Origin: an uncultured Clostridia bacterium
Lineage (GTDB): Bacteria > Bacillota > Clostridia > TANB77 > CAG-508
Length of the DNA: 9,868 nt
Assembly: GCA_947624405.1 (NCBI GenBank)
Contig: CANQKB010000053.1
Coordinates: 1 to 9,868 of the forward strand
Direction: 5' to 3'
The notes under the pieces were generated by a model. The model made no database searches, had not been told where the DNA came from, and saw only the letters and a program-made list of their open reading frames with translations. This document shows, in pieces, positions 1-6,491 of the stretch; positions within the stretch are counted from its first letter, which is position 1; every line of letters begins with the position of its first letter. The position numbers and the translations under genes were made by a program.

Positions 1-174
1 AACATGAAATCCATATTTATCTTTTAGTTCTTTTCTTAAAAACTTCATCTGATTATAGTTCTTTTGCCAATTTTCTGCCCCCATATATATACTTGTTAAG
101 ATAAATGTTTCACTAGAAGTTTTTATTAATCCATCATCACCTGTTTCATCAAAATATACTAAATTTGTTTCCAT
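1..174 (-). CDS. DUF3800 family protein, N-terminal part, runs off window
   Basis: The minus strand reads open from an ATG at 174 to the window edge (58 codons). It begins METNLVYFDETGDDG and continues with FILTSIYM, a run rich in Lys/Arg, then KYGFH. The early Y-F-D-E-T/S-G-D motif is the hallmark of DUF3800, a family with a predicted RNase H-like fold in which these acidic residues are thought to be metal ligands. Function is not established; members often occur in accessory regions. An SD-like AGGAAG lies about 10 nt before the ATG, and a good promoter lies at 216-244, so the gene can be transcribed on its own. Only the N-terminus is visible, so integrity cannot be judged. Confidence 0.75.
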   Translation of the reverse strand, partial: METNLVYFDETGDDGLIKTSSETFILTSIYMGAENWQKNYNQMKFLRKELKDKYGFHV

Positions 175-215
175 ACTTTTCACTTCCTACCTTGCTAAAT
201 TATTTTTTTGTATTA

Positions 216-244
216 TTTATATCATATTTTTAAGACTTTTTCAA
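216..244 (-). promoter_or_regulatory. sigma-A-like promoter of the DUF3800 gene
   Basis: On the minus strand TTGAAA (239-244) is followed by a 17-nt spacer and TATAAA (216-221). Each hexamer matches five of six consensus positions. Predicted start of transcription is near 209, giving a leader of about 35 nt with an SD site. Confidence 0.6.
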
Positions 245-271
245 TATTTTTGCGAAATTTTGTTCTTGCTT

Positions 272-436
272 TTATTTGAATTTTTCTTTTATTCTATCAG
301 ATATTATATCAGTAAATATCTCTTTAAAGTCTTCTATATTATCTTTGTTTTTATTATTTGAGCTTATAAATACTGCAAATGGCAATTTATTTTTGTCTTT
401 TTTATGTATTTTTAATTTATTTTCTTCGTCATTCAA
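272..436 (-). CDS. small hypothetical protein, 54 aa, TTG start
   Basis: A minus-strand ORF starts at TTG 436 and stops at 272. An SD-like GAGAGGTGG lies just upstream, which supports this non-ATG start; the ATG a few bases on is in another frame that stops at once. The product begins with an acidic and lysine-rich segment (NDEENKLKIHKK), has a short hydrophobic centre (LPFAVFIS), then a charged helix ending DRIKEKFK. I do not recognise the family and there is no signal peptide. It lies 98 bp upstream of the DUF3800 gene on the same strand, but that gene has its own promoter. The plus-strand ORF across the same stretch is rich in Phe/Ser/Leu and looks like its shadow. Confidence 0.45.
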   Translation of the reverse strand: MNDEENKLKIHKKDKNKLPFAVFISSNNKNKDNIEDFKEIFTDIISDRIKEKFK

Positions 437-500
437 TTACACCACCTCTCTTAAAAATATTCTAATCATATTTTAATATGATATTTTTTAAGGCATACTA

Positions 501-541
501 AAAAGCAAGTCATTTACTTTTATCAATAAATGCTTGCTTTT
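501..541. terminator. hairpin terminator, probably bidirectional
   Basis: AAAAGCAAG plus CATTTA (501-516, one bulged T at 510) pairs with TAAATG plus CTTGCTTTT (527-541) around a 10-nt loop. On the minus strand the stem closes into CTTTTT. It sits downstream of the murA fragment and upstream of the small ORF, separating the two transcripts. Confidence 0.6.
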
Positions 542-714
542 AATTGATTTTTCATCTTTCCTTTGTGTTTAGTGATTATAATAATTTTATATTATTTTTT
601 GTAAAAACTTTATATATTTTTATAATTTATTCTATGTAATCTCAATACTTTCATTTGCAAATTCATTTAAAAGCTCATTTGTCTTAAACTTGTCCGATGT
701 ATCAATCAAATATC

Positions 715-1062
715 TTAACCCCCTGGATATGAAAATTTCGCTCTTTTTCTCCTTCCAAGAATTGCACCTACTATTATTACAGATGACCTCATTTGCCTCA
801 TGAGTTCATCTGGTATTTCTTCTGATATTATTTCTGTAGAGTCTATTATTATTTTATCATTGTTTTTCTTTATTTTGCAACCTAATTTTTTTAATATTTC
901 AAACATCTTTTGTGTATCATGTATATTTGGTACATTATACAATTTTGTTGTTCCTTTATGCAATATACTTGCTGCTATTATTGGAAGAGAAGCATTTTTT
1001 GACCCTGATACATATGTTTCTCCTTCGAGTTTTCCTCCTCCTTCTATTATGTAACTCAACAT
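715..1062 (-). pseudogene. murA: truncated murA (UDP-GlcNAc enolpyruvyl transferase), N-terminal quarter only
   Basis: MurA adds enolpyruvate to UDP-GlcNAc in the first committed step of peptidoglycan synthesis and is normally about 420 aa. Here only about 115 aa remain: MLSYIIEGGGKLEGE, then VSGSKNASLPIIAASIL (the KNA lysine motif) and RQMRSSVIIVGAILGR up to SYPGG. A TAA follows exactly where the family continues with CDIG-RPIDLH. The active-site Cys loop lies at this boundary and is lost, so the product cannot be active. I chose ATG 1062 over 1071 because AAAGG is well spaced for the former and abuts the latter. Past the TAA, the -1 frame stays open to a TAG at 632-634 (ending NEFANESIEIT), with no MurA similarity that I can see. 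That suggests a deletion or rearrangement junction at the GGGGG run near 719-723. Confidence 0.75.
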
Positions 1063-1151
1063 TTTTGTCATCCTTTCGTTTATTCTTTTTGTATATTATA
1101 TGTTGATTTTACATAAAGTGTTCAGTTTGTTTAATCTTTATTTATGTAATA

Positions 1152-2285
1152 CTATGTTTCTTCTTTCACTTCTCTTATTTTTTCTCTATATGTTATATAA
1201 TCTTGAACAAATAATTTAATTATTGCAACTATTGGAACTGCTAAGAACATACCAATTATACCGAAATATGAACCTATTACAGTTACTGAGAAAATTATAA
1301 GTATTGGACTTATTTTTAACGAATTTCCAATTATTTTTGGATTAATAATATTTGCATCAATTTGTTGAAGTATTATAACCATAATTAACATCCAAAATGC
1401 TTGAGTTATTCCACCAGTAAATACAGTAATAATCGTTGCAATTACCACAGCAATTATGGCACCCAAATATGGTATCAAATTGAATAAACCTATAAAAAAT
1501 CCTAGTAATATTGCATATTTTACTCCAAGTATTGACATTGCAATACTTGTTAAAATACCAACAACTACACCATCTAATAATTGACTTGATATAAATCTAA
1601 AAAATATCGCATTAGACTTTCTAAAATATTTTCCAATTGATTTATATGTACTTTCTTGAAAAATTGCTCCACATAATTTTTTTGCAAATTGCACAATTTC
1701 TCTTCTTTCTGCTAATAAATATATTGAAACAATTACCGTTACAAAAACATCAAAAATTATCATTGTGAAGCTAATTATGCTTTTTGCATATTCTGTTATT
1801 TTTTCAATATTCAAATATTCTGTCAAATCAATTTGTTCTAAGCTTTCTATAAGAAATCTTGCATTTTCCTCATTTAAAATTGAGTCTTCTGGAAGCGAAG
1901 ATAAATTTTCTTTCATTGAATTATAATATCCTGGCAGTGCTGTTAATAATTCTGACAAACTTTCATATACTGTTGGAATTACAAATTTGAAAATTAAAAC
2001 TATAAAAACTATAGTTAATAAATATACAATCAAGATTGACAACCATCTTGCTCTTTTACTTATAAATTTTGCTTTTGATTTTTGTATTAATCCCTCTAAT
2101 TTTCTACATGGCAAATAAAATAAATATGCTAAAAGTACAGCCATAAAAAATGGCATAAGAACTGATACAAAGTTTTTAATCCAATCTGTTACTTCTCCAA
2201 AATTGTCTAGCAACTTATACACAGCAATTACACATACTGCAAATATAAACCATGATATTTTTTTTGCTTTTAAATTTTTTTCCAT
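1152..2285 (-). CDS. AI-2E family transporter-like membrane protein
   Basis: The 377-aa product matches the AI-2E/UPF0118 family (YtvI/YdiK/TqsA-like) in architecture. It has two N-terminal membrane helices (about residues 10-28 and 37-58), a further helix after a basic loop, a soluble segment (about 110-165), then several helices. The family-typical region LLDGVVVGILTSIAMSILG is followed by GFFIGLFNLIPYLGAII and the C-terminal LFVQDYITYREK. Family members are reported as exporters of autoinducer-2 or as Na+(Li+)/H+ antiporters; the substrate here cannot be told. SD AAAGGAG lies 6-7 nt before ATG 2285. It starts 21 bp after xth and is probably co-transcribed with it. The two CGG triplets in its sense strand (TTC GGT, ACG GTA) are out of frame and read normally. 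Confidence 0.88.
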   Translation of the reverse strand: MEKNLKAKKISWFIFAVCVIAVYKLLDNFGEVTDWIKNFVSVLMPFFMAVLLAYLFYLPCRKLEGLIQKSKAKFISKRARWLSILIVYLLTIVFIVLIFKFVIPTVYESLSELLTALPGYYNSMKENLSSLPEDSILNEENARFLIESLEQIDLTEYLNIEKITEYAKSIISFTMIIFDVFVTVIVSIYLLAERREIVQFAKKLCGAIFQESTYKSIGKYFRKSNAIFFRFISSQLLDGVVVGILTSIAMSILGVKYAILLGFFIGLFNLIPYLGAIIAVVIATIITVFTGGITQAFWMLIMVIILQQIDANIINPKIIGNSLKISPILIIFSVTVIGSYFGIIGMFLAVPIVAIIKLFVQDYITYREKIREVKEET

Positions 2286-2306
2286 CTAAAAACTCCTTTA
2301 CATTAT

Positions 2307-3059
2307 TTAAATTTCCAATTCTAACCCAACTGGACAATGGTCACTTCCCATGATTTCATCGTAAATATGTGCTTCTTTTATTTTATCTTTTATGTTTTCT
2401 GATACTATGAAATAGTCTATTCTCCATCCTATGTTTCTCTCTCTTGATTTTGCAAAATATGACCACCAAGTATATTTATCTGTTTTTTCTGGATATAAAT
2501 ACCTAAATGTATCTACAAAACCTGCATTTAAAAGTTCCGTCATTTTACTTCTTTCTTCATCTGTAAATCCAGCATTTCCTCTATTTGATTTTGGGTTTTT
2601 TAAATCAATTTCCTCATGTGCTACATTCAAATCACCACAAAGCACAATTGGTTTCTTTAATGAAAGTAAATATTTCCTAAATTCATCTTCCCAAATTTGC
2701 CTATAATCCAATCTTTCAAGTTCTCTTTTTGAATTTGGTGTATAACAATTAATAAGATAAAAATTTTCGTATTCTAGTGTGATTACTCTTCCCTCTTGGT
2801 CATGTTCTTCAATCCCAATTCCATAAGTAACATTTATAGGTTTTATTTTTGTGAATACTGCTGTTCCTGAATATCCTTTTTTTACAGCACTATTAAAATA
2901 ACTAAAATATCCATTTGTAAAATTTAGCTCTACTTGTCCTTCTTGCATTTTTGTTTCCTGAATACAAAATATATCTGCTTTTGTAGATTCGAAAAAATCC
3001 TCAAATCCTTTTTTCAATACGGCTCTCAATCCATTTACATTCCACGAAATTAACTTCAT
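2307..3059 (-). CDS. xth: exodeoxyribonuclease III / AP endonuclease
   Basis: The 250-aa product belongs to the ExoIII/APE1 exonuclease-endonuclease-phosphatase family, which cuts at abasic sites and removes 3' blocking groups in base-excision repair. Visible motifs in order: MKLISWNVNGLRA (metal/DNA Asn7), IQETK (metal-binding Glu35), GYSGTAVF, NCYTPNS, CGDLNVAH (catalytic Asp), WRIDYF and the C-terminal GSDHCPVGLEL (Asp240-His241 catalytic pair). The length is normal for the Bacillus ExoA type. SD AAAGGA sits 7 nt before ATG 3059. The miniature element A ends only 25 bp upstream of this start, so the promoter must be inside the element or beyond it; I found no convincing one. The AI-2E-like gene follows in the same direction. 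Confidence 0.93.
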   Translation of the reverse strand: MKLISWNVNGLRAVLKKGFEDFFESTKADIFCIQETKMQEGQVELNFTNGYFSYFNSAVKKGYSGTAVFTKIKPINVTYGIGIEEHDQEGRVITLEYENFYLINCYTPNSKRELERLDYRQIWEDEFRKYLLSLKKPIVLCGDLNVAHEEIDLKNPKSNRGNAGFTDEERSKMTELLNAGFVDTFRYLYPEKTDKYTWWSYFAKSRERNIGWRIDYFIVSENIKDKIKEAHIYDEIMGSDHCPVGLELEI

Positions 3060-3084
3060 ATTTATTCCTTTCTAAAACACAAGC

Positions 3085-3286
3085 ATAACAAGTCAACTCT
3101 TTCTATTTGAATAAATTGCAGAGCCTGTAAAATAGTTGTTTTTACATTCACTTGGTGTCGCAATCTCCAAATTGTATTCTAATATGTCGATTGCTCCAAA
3201 TCGCACTCGCTTTGCTCGTTTGGTCGCTTACGCGTTCATTTCAAAACAACTATTTTCAGGCTTCTAAAAAATCACTAACCTGTTAC
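3085..3286. mobile_element. miniature inverted-repeat element, copy A (IS66-type ends), decayed
   Basis: This 202-bp non-coding unit is an inverted copy of 7479-7683. Shared features are nearly identical inner inverted repeats (AGCCTG..AATAGTTGTTTT at 3122 onward; AAAACAACTATTTTCAGGCT at 3243-3262). The interior is also shared: near 3155-3240 it reads, in the other orientation, GAACGCGTAAGCGACC, AAACGAGC and TGGAGCAATCGACAT. Outer ends align too: ATAAC at 3085 against GTAAC in copy B, and GTTAC at 3282-3286. The flanking octamers ACACAAGC and AAACAATT agree at only five of eight positions, so any target duplication has decayed. There is no ORF, so movement would need a transposase in trans. 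Confidence 0.7.
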
Positions 3287-3308
3287 AAACAATTTTTATT
3301 TTTAAAAT

Positions 3309-3329
3309 TAGGAGGCCAAAAGCCTCCTA
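3309..3329 (-). terminator. terminator hairpin after the 3D-domain gene
   Basis: TAGGAGGC pairs perfectly with GCCTCCTA around a CAAAA loop, 2 bp past the stop codon of the 3D gene. The downstream minus-strand tail is AATTTTAAAAA, so the U-tract is short. Confidence 0.6.
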
Positions 3330-3331
3330 TC

Positions 3332-4331
3332 TTAGTTAACAATATATATATAACATTCTAAGTATCTTCTACCAAAACTTATACATTCATTATATGTATT
3401 CATGTATATATCTAATTTGTTATTTGAAATTGCTCCACCTCTATCTTGTACAACAAACCATCCTCCATTTGGTTGATTAGAGAAATAAGGTATGTATATT
3501 ATTGTTCCAATAGGATATGCACCACCTGCTGCTACACTGTACCAAGCTGTTGCCTTTGCTCCACTAGAAGTAATTCCATATGAAGGTGAATCAGGGCTTT
3601 TCCCACATGTTGATGCTGTATATGCCGATGTATTAAGAGTTTTAACTATTGGCTGTATTCCTTGAACTTTACCTGCTAAACCAGAACTACTTGTATTTAC
3701 ACTTGTTCTATTTGGCATACCAACTCTGTTTGATACATTAGCTCTTCCTTTTTGTTTTGATAAAACTTCATTTATTGGCTCTACTATTGTTTCTTCTTTT
3801 ATTAATGTTCTATCTACTTCAATATCATTTTGATATTTTACTCTATATGTACATTTTTTCACTCCGTGTTTTACCTTCTTGTTTTACTTGCGTTGCATCA
3901 TCACTTTCTTTTTCTGTTTCATACGGTATTTCTTCTTCAGTTGTGATTATTTTTTCTACTACAGCATTATATGAACTTAGTAGCTGGTCTAATAGTACCA
4001 TTTCTTCTTCTTCAGCAACTGCTAACACTGCTGAAGCATCTTGCGTAACTCCTGTAATTACAATTGTCGAATCATTATCATGTATTTCTGATGATAGACT
4101 TGGAACTACATTTTCTTCTGGTAAAACTACTATATGATTTTCTTCTAATATATCTGAAACTAATGATTTAGTCGTTAGTACTTCAATCTCACAATTATCT
4201 GATAGAACAATTTTTACGTTCTTCACATCCACGCTTGCTGATAATACGCAAGCACTGAGCATAAATATAGTGATTAGGGTTATGACTGCAATTCTCATTA
4301 CGGATAGTGAAGCTTGTTCACTTTTTATCAT
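3332..4331 (-). CDS. DUF348/G5/3D-domain cell-wall protein, needs +1 frameshift at CGG
   Basis: Read as one 332-aa protein, this is a YabE/RpfB-like secreted or membrane-anchored wall enzyme: cytoplasmic start MIKSEQASLS, hydrophobic segment (about 12-32), DUF348 ubiquitin-like domain (about 34-75), G5 domain (about 122-193), a Ser/Asn-rich linker, and a C-terminal 3D domain (about 232-332). The 3D domain carries NTSAYTAS, VVQDRGGAI (Asp296) and KLDIYMN (Asp307); 3D domains are related to lytic transglycosylase catalytic folds. The frame breaks inside the G5 domain at an in-frame CGG (3864-3866). Skipping the C gives EGKTGVKKCTYRVKY, the normal G5 sequence. The zero frame stops eight codons after the CGG site begins. 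SD AGGAGG precedes ATG 4331 and a consensus promoter lies at 4364-4392. A GTG at 3862 could start the second half separately, but that product would lack any export signal. Confidence 0.85.
3863..3866 (-). other. CGGA +1 frameshift/quadruplet site in the 3D gene
   Basis: Codon 156 in the ATG 4331 frame is CGG, preceded by ACA. Continuing in frame 0 gives TRSEKMYI and a stop. Dropping one base (ACA C GGA GTG) joins exactly to the frame of the second half and yields the conserved G5 glycine. Confidence 0.8.
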
Positions 4332-4363
4332 AAGAATTTGTCCCTCCTTGTTTCAATACCCAA

Positions 4364-4392
4364 ATTATACTATTAAATAAAAAAATTGTCAA
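4364..4392 (-). promoter_or_regulatory. consensus sigma-A promoter of the 3D-domain gene
   Basis: TTGACA (4387-4392), a 17-nt spacer and TATAAT (4364-4369) form a perfect vegetative promoter on the minus strand, about 33 nt before ATG 4331. This suggests strong expression independent of the recO operon upstream. Confidence 0.88.
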
Positions 4393-4542
4393 CTTTTTCT
4401 ATTATCTTTGTAACCCTTACGTATTAGGGGAAATAGCATTTTAAACATTTTTTTATTAAAAATATTTTGGATATAAACTCACTATATTTTATTCACTTTT
4501 AGAACTTTTTAGAATAAAATATTTTAAATTATTTATTTTTTG

Positions 4543-5279
4543 CTAGACAATTTTTTCAAATTTATACGCTTTTTCTAGTTTTTCTTCCAAATAGACTTTA
4601 GATATGAGTTTAAGTTCCTCTACGGATTCTTGAGGTACAGTGAACGAGAATATTTTTTTTGCGTCTGACATAATTATGTATCTTATCGCATAAAGAGTTG
4701 CTTCAGATATCCTTATTACACTTTTATCTTGTTTAGCACAATTTTTACATTTCAATCCATTTTCTTTTATACTAAAATGAGTTATATTCTCTTTTGTTCC
4801 ACAATTTTTACATTTTATAACATTCGGTGTGAACCCAATTAATGACAAGAGTCTCATTTTAAATATTGCTACAACTAAATCTTTATTCATTTCTGTTTCA
4901 GATATTGTATATATTGTATTTAATAATAATTGTAATATGTTATATGAACTGTCATTTTCATTAGTAATATCTTCAACAATTTTTGAAATATATGCAGCAT
5001 ATTGCAATTTGTCTAAATCTATTCTTAAATTATAAAATACTTCTATCGACTCAGCAGAATTCATGTTATATACCCCGTGCTCCATTGCTTTTATATAATA
5101 CATATTCTCCGAAGCACAAAAATTGCGTACTTGCAAGCATACTGCTATTTGGCTTCCTTGCACCCTTTGCGATACAAGATATCTTGCCGTAATCCGGGTG
5201 CAAGCATTGTTAGCATTTTGTCATAGTCTCCCATGTTACTTTCTCTTAAAATAATAGCTTTCGTCTTTACTATTCCCAT
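4543..5279 (-). CDS. recO: DNA repair protein RecO, needs two +1 frameshifts at CGG
   Basis: RecO loads RecA onto SSB-coated DNA with RecR in recombinational repair. The reconstructed 244-aa protein starts MGIVKTKAIILRESNMGDYD at ATG 5279 (SD TGAGGA, 6-7 nt away). It continues with the OB-fold GKISCIAKGARKPNSS, then the helical domain and a zinc ribbon CKNC...CKNC (Cys156, 159, 177, 180). It ends EKAYKFEKIV. Two breaks lie in the N-terminal OB-fold: CGG at 5187-5189 after Leu30 and CGG at 5075-5077 after Ala67. Skipping one base at each restores PGL-GKIS and SNGA-GVYNMNS, and both restored residues are glycine. Unshifted reading of the first site gives a 44-residue peptide. Without the N-terminal part, an ATG 5163 ORF would encode a headless RecO. 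The 5' end overlaps yqzL by 44 bp. Confidence 0.88.
5074..5077 (-). other. CGGG +1 frameshift/quadruplet site 2 in recO
   Basis: In the frame restored by site 1 the ribosome meets CGG again at 5077 after GCA (Ala67), and frame 0 ends two codons later at TAA. Skipping the C gives GGG GTA TAT AAC ATG, i.e. GVYNM, continuous with the RecO helical domain. Confidence 0.8.
5186..5189 (-). other. CGGC +1 frameshift/quadruplet site 1 in recO
   Basis: CGG is codon 31 from ATG 5279, preceded by TTA. Skipping one base reads GGC AAG ATA TCT (GKIS), the conserved OB-fold strand of RecO (HGKI in many relatives). Confidence 0.8.
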
Positions 5280-5388
5280 TTTTTTCCTCAATTAAATTTT
5301 CTTCTATATTTTTTGTTTGAGTATATTCTAAATATAAATTTATATCTCCAGTTTTTTTAAAAGCATTCCACGCCATTTTACTTATCAT
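5236..5388 (-). CDS. yqzL: YqzL family small protein
   Basis: A 50-aa minus-strand ORF starts at ATG 5388 and stops at 5236. It reads MISKMAWNAFKKTGDINLYL then EYTQTKNIEENLIEEKNG. The W--F--TG-I--YL pattern matches YqzL, a short protein of unknown function that lies between era and recO in Bacillus and many Clostridia, the same place as here. The C-terminal tail (SKDESYYFKRK) is basic. GATGAGG precedes ATG 5388; an in-frame ATG at 5376 is an alternative start. The gene overlaps the first 44 bp of recO and contains the recO SD site, so the two are probably translationally coupled. Confidence 0.7.
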   Translation of the reverse strand: MISKMAWNAFKKTGDINLYLEYTQTKNIEENLIEEKNGNSKDESYYFKRK

Positions 5389-5484
5389 AAAGCCTCATCT
5401 CCATTTTACATGCAATTTTATCTATTGTTTTTTACCTTTTCTTCTTTTTATTTTGTATTTTTTAGCTTTTTTTATACTTTTTAT

Positions 5485-6391
5485 TTAACTTTCGATTTTG
5501 AATTTTTTTACAATTTTGTCATTTTCTTGCCAGTCTTTATTTACTTTTACCCATGTTTTGAGGTTCACTTTTTCATTCAACATTTTTTCTAAATCTTCTC
5601 TTGCATACGTTCCAATGCGTTTTAACATATTTCCATTTTTTCCTATAATTATACCTTTGTGTGATTCTCTTTGACAATAAATAGTTGCTTCTATATTAAA
5701 TATTGCCTTATCTTCCATTGTCTTTCCTTTTTTTAGTTTTGTAACTTCAACATAAATACCATGTGGTATTTCATCATCAAGTAGTTTTAAAGCTTTCTCT
5801 CTAATTATCTCTTCCACAATTGTTCTAATTGTTTGGTCAGTATACGTGTCATCATCATAGTATTTTGGTCCTTCTGGCAAACTCTTTTCTATCTCTTCAA
5901 GTATTATTTCATTTTTATCACCATTTATTGCAGATACTGGTATTACTGCTTCAAAATCATATTCCTTTGAATAAATACTAATTAAATTCAGTAAACTTTC
6001 TTTTTTTACTAAATCAATTTTATTTATTATTAATATTGTTTTCTTTTTTGCTTCTTTTATTTTTTCTAAAATCAAGCTATCCCCTTTTCCAATATCTTTA
6101 CTTGTTGCATCAATTATAAACAAAATTAAGTCAACATCTTTGCTTGATTCAAATGCTGTTTGTATCATTATATTACTTAATTTTGTTTTTGGTTTATGAA
6201 TTCCGAGGTGTATCTAAAAAAATTATTTGTGAATTTTTTCTATTTAAAATCCCCTTTATTTGCGTTCTAGTAGTCTGTGGTTTATTTGCCATTATCGCAA
6301 TTTTTTCCCCAATTAAAGAATTTAATAATGTCGATTTTCCAACATTTGTCCTTCCTATAATTGCAACAAATCCTGATTTAAATTTTCCCAT
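5485..6391 (-). CDS. era: GTPase Era, needs one +1 frameshift at CGG
   Basis: Era is an essential GTPase that binds 16S rRNA and matures the 30S subunit. The joined protein is 301 aa, the usual bacterial length. Motifs: P-loop GRTNVGKS (13-20), switch region NKPQTTRTQIKG, G3 DTPG (60-63), G4 NKID (123-126), G5 region PVSAING and a C-terminal KH domain (about 205-285) with GIIIGKNGNMLKRIG. The frame breaks in the middle of the G3 motif: CCT is followed by CGG (6203-6205). Skipping one base gives GGA ATT CAT AAA, i.e. the invariant DTPGIHKPKTKLSN; frame 0 stops after RNS. Neither half alone is a working GTPase. The nearest clear SD (AAGGAG, 6410-6415) lies 18 nt before ATG 6391, longer than usual. 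An 8-codon GTG ORF better spaced to that SD overlaps the start in another frame. Confidence 0.92.
6202..6205 (-). other. CGGA +1 frameshift/quadruplet site in era
   Basis: CGG is codon 63 from ATG 6391. It replaces the glycine of the G3 motif unless the C is skipped, when GGA is read. The Era G3 glycine is invariant, so homology favours Gly (GGN) over Arg plus a skipped third base. Confidence 0.85.
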
Positions 6392-6491
6392 ATTTTTCTT
6401 TCACACTTTCTCCTTTTTTAGCTTCAAGCAAAATTTAAAATTTTTAATACATATTAACTTTTAGTCTTTTTTACTGCATATAACTTATTCC

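Noticed and set aside
694..696. CGG in the tail beyond murA as a fifth recoding site
   Set aside because: It lies after a TAA in the murA frame, and a +1 step there soon hits another stop. It does not restore MurA.
800..1106. Plus-strand ORFs opposite murA, and similar ones opposite xth, the 3D gene, recO, era, corA and the last gene
   Set aside because: They are antisense shadows of real genes, rich in Phe/Ser/Leu from AT-rich complement, and lack SD sites.
3152..3361. Plus-strand ORF across element A
   Set aside because: It is composed of inverted-repeat sequence and antisense to the 3D gene end, with no SD site and no recognisable domain.
3332..3862. Second half of the 3D gene as an independent GTG-started gene
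   Set aside because: The start lies inside the G5 domain and gives a protein with no export signal. The joined frame restores a complete domain instead.
4543..5163. RecO starting at ATG 5163
   Set aside because: This loses the conserved N-terminal OB-fold, which is present upstream in two other frames, and its first 29 codons are out-of-frame sequence.
3863..6205. Treating the four frame breaks as random sequencing or assembly errors
   Set aside because: All four are an extra base that creates an in-frame CGG before a GGN, in non-identical contexts and not in homopolymers. Random indels should not share a codon. It remains the first thing to check against raw reads.
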